The position numbers and the translations under genes are program-made. From assembly GCA_028683855.1 (NCBI GenBank), contig JAQUHA010000014.1, positions 1-64,000 of the forward strand: DNA of 64,000 bases, given 5' to 3'. Source of the DNA: Desulfuromonadaceae bacterium. Lineage in GTDB: Bacteria > Desulfobacterota > Desulfuromonadia > Geobacterales > Pseudopelobacteraceae. The stretch's first letter is position 1. Every line of letters starts with the position of its first letter. Below the pieces are notes generated by a model. The model was not told the origin of the DNA, did no database searches, and worked only from the letters and a program-made list of their open reading frames with translations. Of the stretch, positions 8,501 through 17,296 are shown piece after piece.

Positions 8501-9478
8501 ATGACTGCAAATAGAATCGTGGTGCTGGATGGTTATACGATAAACCCGGGGGATAATCCCTGGAGTTCGCTGGAGGCGCTTGGCGACTGCACGGTTTATG
8601 ATCGGACTCCTGACGGAATGAAGCTGGAGCGGGCAGCTGAAGCGGATATACTGCTGATCAGCAAGGTTAAGCTTGACGAACCTACTCTTGCCGGTTTGCC
8701 GAAACTCAAGTTTATTTCAATGCTGGCTACCGGTTACAATAATGTCGATGTTGCTGCCGCCGGAAAACTGGGAATTCCTGTCTCCAACGTGCCGGCTTAC
8801 TCTACCGAGTCTGTTGCACAGACAACTTTTGCCCTTCTTCTTGAGCTGGCTATGCACGTCGGGCTGCACGATACATCTGTAAAATCTGGTGATTGGTGCC
8901 GCTGCCCGGATCATTCGTACTGGAAAACACCGCTTGTTGAACTGGATGGCATGACATTGGGGATCGTAGGGTATGGAACAATAGGGCGGGCGGTTGCCCG
9001 TGTCGCAGCTGCATTTGGAATGAAGATTATTGCGTATTCTCCACGTTTACCTGTTGATTGCGGAAGTACTCCAGTAAGTTTTGTTTCGCTGGAGGAGCTG
9101 TTTGCAAAGGCAGATGTGATAAGTCTCAACTGTCCGCAAACTCCGGAAAACGGAGAGTTTGTTAATGCGCGTCTTCTTGGAATGATGAAGTCGACCGCTT
9201 ATCTGCTTAATCTTGCGCGCGGCGGACTTGTTAATGAGGCTGATCTGGCAAATGCGTTAAAAAATGGGAAAATTGCCGGTGCAGGGTTGGATGTTGTAGC
9301 TCATGAGCCGATGATGTCTGATAATCCGCTATTATCTGCTCCAAACTGTATCTTTACCCCTCACATTGCGTGGGCTTCACTTGCAGCAAGGAGGCGCTTG
9401 ATGTCAATTGTTACCGCAAATGTTGCAGCTTTTCTGGCTGGCTCTCCAATTAATCTGGTGAATGAGAAGTATCTTTAG
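8501..9478 (+). CDS. D-2-hydroxyacid dehydrogenase (glycerate/hydroxypyruvate-reductase type)
   Basis: A 325-residue protein with the two-domain D-2-hydroxyacid dehydrogenase fold. The NAD-binding motif is [20 protein letters not shown], and the substrate/catalytic parts are ATGYNNVD, LNLARGGLVNEADL (Arg), DVVAHEPM (Glu) and TPHIAWAS (His). This would reduce a 2-keto acid such as hydroxypyruvate or glyoxylate with NAD(P)H in the cytoplasm. The precise substrate cannot be read. Its 3' end overlaps the convergent helicase gene by 29 bp. Confidence 0.9.
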   Translation: MTANRIVVLDGYTINPGDNPWSSLEALGDCTVYDRTPDGMKLERAAEADILLISKVKLDEPTLAGLPKLKFISMLATGYNNVDVAAAGKLGIPVSNVPAYSTESVAQTTFALLLELAMHVGLHDTSVKSGDWCRCPDHSYWKTPLVELDGMTLGIVGYGTIGRAVARVAAAFGMKIIAYSPRLPVDCGSTPVSFVSLEELFAKADVISLNCPQTPENGEFVNARLLGMMKSTAYLLNLARGGLVNEADLANALKNGKIAGAGLDVVAHEPMMSDNPLLSAPNCIFTPHIAWASLAARRRLMSIVTANVAAFLAGSPINLVNEKYL

Positions 9479-10850
9479 GGAGAGTAGCGTCGATTTTATT
9501 TTCTCCGGTCGGTTTCTTTTTTCTTCTCTTCCGTTTTTTCTTTAAAGTATCGCCTGCTACAGATTCGGTTGTCGGTTTGACAGCCGTTTTTGCTGCAATC
9601 TTTAGAGAACCTGATTGAGGTTTACTTTTATTCCTATCCGGAGTTCTGCCGCTCCCCGGTTTCTCGCGTTTTACATCCACAACCCGTTTAGGTCTGACCG
9701 TGTGAACATATTCAGTAACATACAGTTCGTCATCAGCCCATTCCGTGGGTATTTTTGTTTTTATGTACTCTTCTATTGCTTCAAGAAAGAAAGCTCCATC
9801 CTCGTCAGCAAGTGAGATGGCTTTACCTTCGGCGCCAGCCCGTGCGGTACGTCCTATACGATGTACATAATCTTCGCAATCCTGTGGCAGGTCGTAGTTA
9901 ATAACATGAGAAACTCCGTCAATGTGCAATCCGCGTGACGCAACATCTGTTGCAATCAGAATCGGCAGTGTGCCGTTTTTGAAGTTATCCAGAATTTTCA
10001 TTCTTTTTCTCTGTTCAACGTCGCCTGAAATAACTTTGCATGGAAAATTGTTCGCGTTGAGAAGATTATGCAGATGTTCTGCCTCACGTTTAGTATTTAT
10101 AAAAATCATGGTTCGTTCCATACCTTCCCGACGAAGGAGCCCCAGCAAGAGAGAAAACTTCTCTTTACGCGAGCAGTGGAAGAGCAGCTGTTCTACACGC
10201 TCTGCCGTCATGGTTTCAGGGGTTACTGAAACTTTGGTCGGAGAGTTCATAAACTCGTATGCCAGTTCCATTACTCTCGGGTTTAGAGTTGCGGAGAACA
10301 TCATATTCTGACGTTTCTCAAATGGTGGGAGCTTTCTGAGTATATAGCGGAGGTCTGCAATAAATCCGAGGTCAAACATCCGGTCTGCCTCGTCTATTAC
10401 CAATACTTCAATCTCTTTCAGACTGTAGATTTTCTGTTTAAGGTAATCGATCAATCTTCCAGGTGTGCCGACAATAATATCAGCCCCCTCAAGAAGAGCG
10501 TTTTTCTGCTTCATATAATCCACTCCGCCGTAAATAGCCTGTACAGCGAAACCGCAGTGAACTCCAAGCTGTTTGGCATCGGCTTCTATCTGAATTACCA
10601 ACTCTCTGGTAGGGGCGAGTATTAAGGCTTTTGGGTGTCCGGATCTTGTCCTGTTGGCAAGCAGGCGGGTAAATAGCGAAATGAGAAAAGCTGCGGTCTT
10701 GCCGGTTCCGGTTTGTGCCTGACCTGCAATATCAACCCCTTTCAGGGTTATTGGGAGTGTCTGCTCCTGTATCGGTGTGCATACAGTAAAGCCTGTTTCT
10801 GCTATTCCCTGAAGAACCTGTTCAGGAATCGGAAGTTCTGTAAAAAGCAT
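9450..10850 (-). CDS. DEAD-box ATP-dependent RNA helicase (RhlB/RhlE type)
   Basis: This 466-residue helicase has the ordered motifs Q (CTPIQEQTLP), I (AQTGTGKT), Ia (PTRELVIQ), TPGRLIDY, II (DEADRMFD), III (SATL), and the second RecA domain with IATDVASRGLHID and VI (HRIGRTARAG). The last 85 residues are a disordered basic tail (KKKRKRRKKKP) typical of RNA-binding extensions. It probably remodels RNA in decay, ribosome assembly or cold adaptation. The start at 10850 is preceded by an AAAGGA ribosome-binding site. It is transcribed alone and divergently from the prenyl synthase gene. Confidence 0.93.
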   Translation of the reverse strand: MLFTELPIPEQVLQGIAETGFTVCTPIQEQTLPITLKGVDIAGQAQTGTGKTAAFLISLFTRLLANRTRSGHPKALILAPTRELVIQIEADAKQLGVHCGFAVQAIYGGVDYMKQKNALLEGADIIVGTPGRLIDYLKQKIYSLKEIEVLVIDEADRMFDLGFIADLRYILRKLPPFEKRQNMMFSATLNPRVMELAYEFMNSPTKVSVTPETMTAERVEQLLFHCSRKEKFSLLLGLLRREGMERTMIFINTKREAEHLHNLLNANNFPCKVISGDVEQRKRMKILDNFKNGTLPILIATDVASRGLHIDGVSHVINYDLPQDCEDYVHRIGRTARAGAEGKAISLADEDGAFFLEAIEEYIKTKIPTEWADDELYVTEYVHTVRPKRVVDVKREKPGSGRTPDRNKSKPQSGSLKIAAKTAVKPTTESVAGDTLKKKRKRRKKKPTGENKIDATLPKDTSHSPD

Positions 10851-10974
10851 AAATTTATCCTTTGGTAATTACATATTATTTTACCGGTTACCATATACTG
10901 TGGCGCTGCGTCTGGCAATCTAAAGATGTTAGCGAGTGTGGGTGTAAAACAGCATAAATACAGCTAAAAATGCT

Positions 10975-11004
10975 TTGACAAACGGGAAGCTGTTCCTTTA
11001 GTAT
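10975..11004 (+). promoter_or_regulatory. Predicted sigma70 promoter of the polyprenyl diphosphate synthase gene
   Basis: A perfect TTGACA (10975-10980) is followed after 18 bp by TAGTAT (10999-11004). The start codon is 31 nt downstream of the -10. It is the best promoter match in the divergent intergenic region. Confidence 0.6.
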
Positions 11005-11035
11005 AGCCCGAATTTACTTAAAGGATGTTATCTGT

Positions 11036-12004
11036 ATGCAGCCTGCTCTCAATATTATCGGTGAAGATCTTAAGTCGGTTGAACTTCAGTTCCGCATGGA
11101 TCTGCAGTCGGATGTTCCACTGATTCGTAAGGTAGGCGAATATGTTCTCTCCAGCGGCGGAAAGCGTGTTCGCCCTGCACTTCTGCTTCTTGCCGCCCGT
11201 TTGAGCGGTTATGAGGGGGATAAGGCTGTACCGCTCGCCAGTGTTATTGAGTTTATACATACTGCAACACTGCTGCATGATGATGTGGTTGACAGCGCAA
11301 CTCTGCGCCGTGGCATTGCCTCTGCCAATACTTTGTGGGGGAACGAGGCATCGGTGCTGGTTGGTGATTTTCTCTTTTCCAAATCATTTCTGTTAATGGT
11401 TAAAGTCGGCAGTATGGATATCCTCCGTGTTCTCTCTGATGCTACTACTGTTATAGCGGAGGGGGAGGTGATGCAGCTTCTCTGTACAGGCGAGCTTGAT
11501 CTTACAGAAGAGCAGTACATAAATGTAGTTCGCTCCAAGACAGCAATATTGATGTCCGCTGCCTGTGAAGCCGGAGCAATTCTTGGGGCTGTGCCCTCTG
11601 AACAGCAGAAGGCGTTAGCCGATTTTGGTATGGATCTTGGGGTCTCTTTTCAGCTGATGGATGACATTCTTGATTATGTGGCAACTGAAGAGGAGTTCGG
11701 TAAGTGTATAGGTCACGACCTTGAGGAGGGTAAAATCACTCTTCCTCTTATACACACCCTACTGCACTGTAATGATTCCGAACGCGCTCTTATTGGGACC
11801 GTAGTAGAACAGGATGAAATGTCTCTGGATGATTTCCGCTCTGTCTCAGGTTTAGTCAAGCAGTACGGTGGGATAGAGTATACTGTGAAACAGGCACGTT
11901 TTTATATAGATCGATGCAAAAAACATCTTCAACAATTTCCTGCATCTTCTGTTCATGATGCAATGATCAGTCTGGCTGAATATGTTGTCACACGGAGTAA
12001 ATAA
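11036..12004 (+). CDS. ispB: Octaprenyl/long-chain polyprenyl diphosphate synthase
   Basis: A 322-residue trans-isoprenyl diphosphate synthase with the first Asp-rich motif LLHDDVVDSA, the GGKRVRP isopentenyl-diphosphate site and the second motif LMDDILDYVA. It extends farnesyl diphosphate with isopentenyl units to make the side chain of menaquinone, the main respiratory quinone expected in this group. Chain length cannot be read from sequence with certainty. It starts a run of same-strand genes (thioredoxin-like, CcdA). Confidence 0.9.
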   Translation: MQPALNIIGEDLKSVELQFRMDLQSDVPLIRKVGEYVLSSGGKRVRPALLLLAARLSGYEGDKAVPLASVIEFIHTATLLHDDVVDSATLRRGIASANTLWGNEASVLVGDFLFSKSFLLMVKVGSMDILRVLSDATTVIAEGEVMQLLCTGELDLTEEQYINVVRSKTAILMSAACEAGAILGAVPSEQQKALADFGMDLGVSFQLMDDILDYVATEEEFGKCIGHDLEEGKITLPLIHTLLHCNDSERALIGTVVEQDEMSLDDFRSVSGLVKQYGGIEYTVKQARFYIDRCKKHLQQFPASSVHDAMISLAEYVVTRSK

Positions 12005-12025
12005 GTCCTGATTACCGGAGGTTTC

Positions 12026-12556
12026 ATGCAACGAACTCTTTGCTATTTAACATTTTGTCTGTTTCTGTCGCTTACTGCCTGTAATAAAACTACAGATGCT
12101 CCAAAAGTAGCTGCGGTGTCTGTAGCGGCGGAAAAAAGTCCCGCTCCCGATATTTCTGTCGTTTCAATGTCTGATGGCTCTGTTCTCAAATTATCTGATT
12201 TAAAAGGTAAGGTTGTTCTGCTTAATTTCTGGGCTACATGGTGTCCCCCATGTCGTGAAGAAATTCCTTCTATGATGAAGTTGAATGAGAAAATGTCAGG
12301 TAAACCGTTTCAGATGGTTGCCATTTCGATTGATGAGGGTGGTAAGCCTGCTATAGAGTCGTTTTTCAAGGAGTCAGGGTTTAAGCTACCCACATATCTT
12401 GACGAATCCGCCGCTTCCGGAAAAGCGTATGGTATTACAGGGGTGCCTGAATCTTTTATCATCGATAAGCAGGGTGTTCTGGTTAAGAAGATTATTGGTG
12501 GTGCTGCGTGGGATTCTCCCGAAGTTGAAGCATTTATGGAAAATCTCATGAAATAG
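12026..12556 (+). CDS. TlpA-like thioredoxin-fold lipoprotein
   Basis: This 176-residue protein has a lipoprotein signal peptide with lipobox LTAC (Cys19) and a TlpA/ResA thioredoxin fold. The active site is WCPPC (Cys73 and Cys76) in NFWATWCPPC, and the cis-Pro loop is GVPESFII. It should be a periplasmic, membrane-anchored thiol-disulfide reductase that keeps cysteines reduced, for example of apocytochrome c. The next gene encodes CcdA, 9 bp downstream, which would pass it electrons from cytoplasmic thioredoxin. RBS GGAGG lies before ATG 12026. Confidence 0.9.
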   Translation: MQRTLCYLTFCLFLSLTACNKTTDAPKVAAVSVAAEKSPAPDISVVSMSDGSVLKLSDLKGKVVLLNFWATWCPPCREEIPSMMKLNEKMSGKPFQMVAISIDEGGKPAIESFFKESGFKLPTYLDESAASGKAYGITGVPESFIIDKQGVLVKKIIGGAAWDSPEVEAFMENLMK

Positions 12557-12565
12557 GTATCTGCA

Positions 12566-13294
12566 ATGAATACACCGGAAGTAACCTATATAGGAGCCTT
12601 CATCGCAGGGCTCCTCTCTTTTCTTTCACCATGCGTACTTCCACTCATTCCATCTTATGTAATGTATATCACTGGAATTTCATATTCCGATCTGCACGCT
12701 GAAAACCCTTCCCATATAATCCGCCAGAAAACAATCGTACACTCATTATCTTTCATATTGGGATTTACCTCTGTTTTTGTTCTGTTAGGTGCCTCTGCAA
12801 CCTATATAGGCTCTTTTCTTCATCAGCACTCTACCGTTATCAGGAAGGTAGGGGGGGTGATTCTTGTGCTGATGGGAGTTCACGTTACCGGCATTTTTCC
12901 TATAAGATTTCTTCTTGGTGAGAAAAGGGTTCAGATCAGACATAAGCCTGCAGGGTATGTTGGCAGTTTTCTTGTTGGTATAGCCTTCGCTGCTGGCTGG
13001 ACTCCATGCATAGGTCCCATATTGGCTGCCATTCTTGCAGTTGCCGCTACGGAAGAGAGAGTATATCAGGGGATAATGCTGCTGCTGGTTTATTCTGTTG
13101 GGTTGGGGTTGCCTTTTTTTCTTTCGGCGCTTGCCATGGATCGTTTTTTGGCACTATTTAACAGATTTAAAAAGTATATTCACATTTGTGAAATTATAAC
13201 AGGAATTTTACTTGTTATAGTTGGGATACTTATTTACAGCAACTGGCTTTCCAGACTGTCAGCGTACGCTACAATTTTTTACGAGGGTATTTAG
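12566..13294 (+). CDS. ccdA: Cytochrome c biogenesis protein CcdA (DsbD-like thiol transporter)
   Basis: A 242-residue integral membrane protein with about six transmembrane segments. The two conserved redox cysteines appear in LSFLSPCVLPLIPSYVMY near the N-terminus and AGWTPCIGPILAAIL in the fourth segment. It carries reducing power across the inner membrane to periplasmic thioredoxin-like proteins such as the TlpA-like lipoprotein encoded just upstream. The pairing fits multihaem cytochrome c maturation in this lineage. Its stop overlaps the GTG start of the next gene (TAGTG). Confidence 0.93.
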   Translation: MNTPEVTYIGAFIAGLLSFLSPCVLPLIPSYVMYITGISYSDLHAENPSHIIRQKTIVHSLSFILGFTSVFVLLGASATYIGSFLHQHSTVIRKVGGVILVLMGVHVTGIFPIRFLLGEKRVQIRHKPAGYVGSFLVGIAFAAGWTPCIGPILAAILAVAATEERVYQGIMLLLVYSVGLGLPFFLSALAMDRFLALFNRFKKYIHICEIITGILLVIVGILIYSNWLSRLSAYATIFYEGI

Positions 13295-13725
13295 TGCTGA
13301 AAGTACACCGTTCACAGCATTCTATTCAACTGGCAGTTACACAGCTGGTGGTTACTGAGGCTTTTTATGCCGGTATACTTGAACTTCCTGTCAGACGTTC
13401 ATTTACTTCCAAGGGTGCGCCGGATCATCTGATTATAGATATGGACGGGGTAGCAATTATTTTTGTTGAAGAGAGCGATGTTATAAAAGCACATCCGGTG
13501 CTTGAGCCTCGTTTCAGTATGTTTCCACGTGGAATAGGCATTACGCTTCATTTTGAAGTAACTGAGATTGAGGATATTCGTGATGCTGTAATGGAGGAGG
13601 GGCTCGAAATCCTCTATCCGCTTGAATTAAAGCCGTATGGGGTTAAAGAAATGTGGTGTTTTGACCCTGATGGTTATCTTATTGTGCTTGATGAAATTAT
13701 ACAGCTGAACAAGAAGGTATTATAA
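13294..13725 (+). CDS. VOC/glyoxalase-fold family protein
   Basis: A 143-residue protein starting with GTG, sharing one base with the ccdA stop codon. It shows the VOC pattern of beta-alpha-beta-beta-beta modules (TQLVVTEAFYAGILELPV early; GITLHFEVTEIEDI and EMWCFDPDGYLIVLDE late). The late 'DPDGYLI' is typical of glyoxalase/bleomycin-resistance folds. Metal ligands are not clearly complete, so the reaction is unknown. Tight overlap suggests translation coupled to ccdA. Confidence 0.75.
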   Translation: MLKVHRSQHSIQLAVTQLVVTEAFYAGILELPVRRSFTSKGAPDHLIIDMDGVAIIFVEESDVIKAHPVLEPRFSMFPRGIGITLHFEVTEIEDIRDAVMEEGLEILYPLELKPYGVKEMWCFDPDGYLIVLDEIIQLNKKVL

Positions 13726-13761
13726 ATCATCAAGTTTCTATTTGTGGAGAGGTAAAATTAT

Positions 13762-15852
13762 ATGCGCAAATACCTCATTTTCTTTTTATTAGCCATAATA
13801 TCCTCTATTTCTGTTTTTTCCGTTGAGCTTGCATCAATCCCCTTTATTAATAATGTAGATCTTAAAATGAAAGACCTCCGTTTTTTGTTGCGTGGTCAGA
13901 TAAAACCTCCAGATTCTGTCGTGGTTGTTGCTATAGACAACAAAAGCGTTAAAGAGATCGGTCGCTGGCCATGGTCACGTGAATATATTGGTAGACTTAT
14001 AAGCGGTATGGCTGAATACGGTGTTAAAGTTACCGCTCTTGACGTGGTTTTCTCTGAAAAACAGAATCCTGTGTCAGACAGCTCTCTTGCCGATAGTATT
14101 GCGCTTTCAGGAAATGTAATAGCCGGATATTTTTTTAGAAATGAAGTGCAGCCTGTTGATTATGAAAGTCTTGAACAGATTCAAACATCAAAAATTCAGA
14201 AACTCCAGATTGACTCAGGTGTTACATCCGTACCTCTTATTGAGTATGAAAATCTGGATGCGAACATTGCCTCAATTACTCAATCTGCTTTAGGGTTTGG
14301 TTTCTTTAACGTAATATCCGACTCAGACGGTCTGTTTCGAAGAGCGCCTTTACTAATGCTTTACGATGGAGATATATACCCGTCAATCGTTTTACAAGCA
14401 TTGGAGCGGTATACTGAAAACAGTGCAGCTATTACTATCGGCAAAACCGGTGTGCGCTCAATAGAGCTTGGAAAATATATAATTCCAGCCAGTCATGAAG
14501 GGACTCTACCGGTTAATTATTATGGACCTACAGCTAGTATAAAGACATATTCCGCCGTTGACATAATTAAGAGGCGTCTTCCCGTAAATGAATTGAAGGA
14601 TAAACTGGCATTTGTCGGTTTTACTGAGATCGGAATATATGATGTGCGCCCGACCCCTTTTGATCCTATACTTCCAGGGGTTGAAATTCATGCCAGTATT
14701 GCCGCAAATACCCTTGAACAGAATTTTATCATACACAATAACAAAACCATTCTTGCTGAACGGATTCTGTTGTTTAGTTTGCCGATCCTGCTTGCTCTCC
14801 TGCTTGCCTTTGCTCCGAGTGCCTCGTTCGGCTTTCTAACTGCCGGGGCTTTTTCTCTCCTCTATCTTGTCTGCAACTATTTTATTTTAACCATTTACAA
14901 GCTCGATCTATCTATTTTCTCTCCTTTAATGGCTCTGGGACTCTCTACTGTAAGCTCCGAAATTTATCGTAGTCTTGTTGTTGACCGCAAAGGTCGTTAC
15001 ATGAAGAAGGCTTTCAGTAATTATGTTTCAGCAGATCTTGTCGCACAGATTATGAAAAATCCGGAGAGTCTTAAGCTTGGTGGTGAAAAAAGAGAGATAA
15101 GTATTCTTTTTTCCGATATCAGAGGGTTTACCTCTATATCGGAAAAGCTCTCACCTGAAGAGCTGGTATGTTTGCTGAATGAGTATCTAAACCCTATGAC
15201 TCTTATCGTTCTTGAAGAAAAAGGCACTCTTGACAAGTATATTGGCGATGCTGTTATGGCAATATTTAATGCGCCGCTTGATGTAGATGGTCACGCTGAT
15301 CATGCCTGTCGTGCAGCGTTAAAGATGATGGCTAAGCTTGCGGAACTCAATAAATCTTTTCTTGAAAGAGGTATGCATACAATTGATATAGGTATTGGAA
15401 TAAATACAGGAGATGCAGTAGTTGGAAATATGGGCGCTGCCATGAGGTTTGATTATACTGCTATTGGAGATAATGTTAATCTTGCATCCCGATTAGAAGG
15501 GCTGAATAAAATGTATGGTACTCATATCATCGTTAGTGAAGCAACTAGGTTGCTGGCTGGAGATGATATGTTATTCCGTGAAATTGACCTTGTTGCTGTA
15601 AAGGGTAAACAGCTGCCCATTCCAATTTATGAGCTTATGATTTTACATGATGCTGAACTGATGAGTCACTTTTCCCATGCACTGAACCTGTACAGGGAGA
15701 GTAAATTTGAGGCTGCACTTAAAATTTTTGATGACCTGAGTGTAACAAAGCAGGATTATATTTCTGGTTTGTATATTCAGCGCTGTATTGATTTCATTGC
15801 AACTCCGCCACCTGAAAACTGGGATGGTGTTTTCGTGGCAAAAACAAAATGA
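13762..15852 (+). CDS. CHASE2-domain adenylate/guanylate cyclase
   Basis: This 696-residue protein has an N-terminal transmembrane helix, a large extracytoplasmic CHASE2 sensor domain (about residues 25-320, with VVVVAIDNKSVKEIGRWPW), three membrane helices near 330-410 and a class III nucleotidyl cyclase domain (about 440-625). Catalytic motifs are intact: ILFSDIRGFTSISEKLSPEE with its metal Asp, KYIGDAVMAIF, GIGINTGDAVVGNMG and DNVNLASRLEG. It should sense an envelope signal and make cAMP or cGMP. The next gene encodes a FecR protein; CHASE2 cyclases and FecR proteins often sit together. It lies at the head of the fibre locus and may regulate it. Confidence 0.93.
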   Translation: MRKYLIFFLLAIISSISVFSVELASIPFINNVDLKMKDLRFLLRGQIKPPDSVVVVAIDNKSVKEIGRWPWSREYIGRLISGMAEYGVKVTALDVVFSEKQNPVSDSSLADSIALSGNVIAGYFFRNEVQPVDYESLEQIQTSKIQKLQIDSGVTSVPLIEYENLDANIASITQSALGFGFFNVISDSDGLFRRAPLLMLYDGDIYPSIVLQALERYTENSAAITIGKTGVRSIELGKYIIPASHEGTLPVNYYGPTASIKTYSAVDIIKRRLPVNELKDKLAFVGFTEIGIYDVRPTPFDPILPGVEIHASIAANTLEQNFIIHNNKTILAERILLFSLPILLALLLAFAPSASFGFLTAGAFSLLYLVCNYFILTIYKLDLSIFSPLMALGLSTVSSEIYRSLVVDRKGRYMKKAFSNYVSADLVAQIMKNPESLKLGGEKREISILFSDIRGFTSISEKLSPEELVCLLNEYLNPMTLIVLEEKGTLDKYIGDAVMAIFNAPLDVDGHADHACRAALKMMAKLAELNKSFLERGMHTIDIGIGINTGDAVVGNMGAAMRFDYTAIGDNVNLASRLEGLNKMYGTHIIVSEATRLLAGDDMLFREIDLVAVKGKQLPIPIYELMILHDAELMSHFSHALNLYRESKFEAALKIFDDLSVTKQDYISGLYIQRCIDFIATPPPENWDGVFVAKTK

Positions 15853-15886
15853 TACGCTTGATGACCACAGCGAATAGGAAAATAAT

Positions 15887-15914
15887 TTGACATGAGAATG
15901 ATAACAAGTATAAA
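15887..15914 (+). promoter_or_regulatory. Predicted sigma70 promoter of the FecR-domain gene
   Basis: A perfect TTGACA (15887-15892) and TATAAA (15909-15914) with a 16-bp spacer lie in the gap after the cyclase gene. It would give a leader of about 90 nt to the GTG start at 16012, so the FecR gene can be expressed apart from the cyclase gene. Confidence 0.6.
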
Positions 15915-16011
15915 AGTTTAGAATATAATAAAGTTGTAACATCACTTGAATAAGTTCAGTTTTGTTATAAAACTGTATTTTATTATGATCCTGATCGAAA
16001 GGGAGGTGCTT

Positions 16012-17070
16012 GTGCTTAGAATACTACTTTTTTTAATTACAGTAACGCTTCTGTCTTCAACGCAGTCGGCTTTTTCAGCAACGGTTGGATCTGTAAAGAA
16101 GTTCAGTGGTGAAGTTTATTTCAGAGATAAAGACAATACCCCCTACTTACCAATAAAAGCCGCAATTGAACTGTCACCTGGGAGTTGGATTAAAACAGGT
16201 AAAAACGGTTGGATTGAGCTTGATCTTGTTGATAAAAGCAGATTCACTATAGCCAATAATTCTGAACTGGAACTAGTGAAATTTGATTTTAACAAAACAA
16301 CAAGGGATGGGCTTTTCACTCTCACTCATGGAAAGTTGAAAGCTTCGGTTTCTAAGACAAAAGGGCTGACATCATCTCTTAAAGTAAAAAATAAAGGTGT
16401 TGTGGCGGGTGTAAAAGGTACGGAGTTTTTGATGTTGTCTGAGGGACCGGCAAACGTCTTTTTTGGAAATGAAGGTAAAGTTTCAATAAGTGGTAATGAT
16501 GAAAAAGAGAAATTTCTTTTGTCGCAAAACATGACTCAGACTACAAGAGGGTACACACCTATCGACCCGGTATCGGTAGAACCAAATACTCCCATTGCGG
16601 AAGCAAAAGCCGCATTTGACTCGGCTACGAGTTCAATTCCTCCCGAAGATTGGTCTGTTGCAGATAATCTACCAAATATTATCGCCAGATGGAATATAAC
16701 TTATGGACACTATCTTGCTGATACCGGAAAATACGAGCAGGCATTACAGGTTTTTCAGATAGCGCTTGATCTTAGCAATATCTCCGATATACGTTGTGAC
16801 GCAAGATTGGAGCGTAGTGCAGTATACTCTCGCTTTTTAAGTAATCTGGAGGCGGCTCTTGCCGAAAATCTACTTATACTTGAGGAGTATCCGACCTCAT
16901 TACAGTCCGAGTCCGCGCTTTTCAATACGGGTCAGATACTTTTTGACCTTTCATTGAACGAACAGTCAAAGAAGAGATTCAAGGAGTATCTGGATAAATA
17001 TCCGGAGGGTAAACATAGAAATAATGTTGATACATTACTGGGAATTTTAAATAAACCAGATAACCAGTAG
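16012..17070 (+). CDS. Secreted FecR-domain protein with C-terminal TPR-like repeats
   Basis: GTG 16012 is chosen because GGGAGG lies 5 nt upstream and a clean signal peptide follows (LRILLFLITVTLLSSTQSAFSA); an in-frame TTG at 15946 lacks both. The 352-residue product has a FecR-like domain (about residues 25-165; ELSPGSWIKTGKNGWIELDL, GVVAGVKGTEFLM), then TPR-like helices (YLADTGKYEQALQVFQIAL; YPTSLQSESALFNTGQI). There is no sigma-factor gene beside it, so a classical FecI/FecR role is unlikely; it may be an envelope sensor or scaffold working with the CHASE2 cyclase. An AT-rich gap separates it from the repeat-protein gene. Confidence 0.85.
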   Translation: MLRILLFLITVTLLSSTQSAFSATVGSVKKFSGEVYFRDKDNTPYLPIKAAIELSPGSWIKTGKNGWIELDLVDKSRFTIANNSELELVKFDFNKTTRDGLFTLTHGKLKASVSKTKGLTSSLKVKNKGVVAGVKGTEFLMLSEGPANVFFGNEGKVSISGNDEKEKFLLSQNMTQTTRGYTPIDPVSVEPNTPIAEAKAAFDSATSSIPPEDWSVADNLPNIIARWNITYGHYLADTGKYEQALQVFQIALDLSNISDIRCDARLERSAVYSRFLSNLEAALAENLLILEEYPTSLQSESALFNTGQILFDLSLNEQSKKRFKEYLDKYPEGKHRNNVDTLLGILNKPDNQ

Positions 17071-17221
17071 TTTTCGAAAAATAGGAAACTATAGCCAAAT
17101 ACTCTGTCCGCATTTTGATTTTTTAAATATAACGCATTTGTTGTGTATAGGATGTTACTGCGAGTAATTATTTCTTATTATTAAATTCAAAAGAAATTAA
17201 ATATGATTATCGAGTTTTTTA

Positions 17222-17248
17222 TTGAAAATATTTTTCAAATAGTATTAT
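17222..17248 (+). promoter_or_regulatory. Possible promoter of the repeat-protein gene
   Basis: TTGAAA (17222-17227) and TATTAT (17243-17248), spacer 15 bp (or TTATAT at 17245-17250, spacer 17), lie in a very AT-rich stretch. A short inverted repeat TTGAAAA..TTTTCAA overlaps the -35. The leader to ATG 17297 would be about 40 nt. Confidence 0.35.
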
Positions 17249-17296
17249 ATGAAAAAAAGTGTAGTTAAATTGTTTCAAATATCAAAGGGGGAAAAA

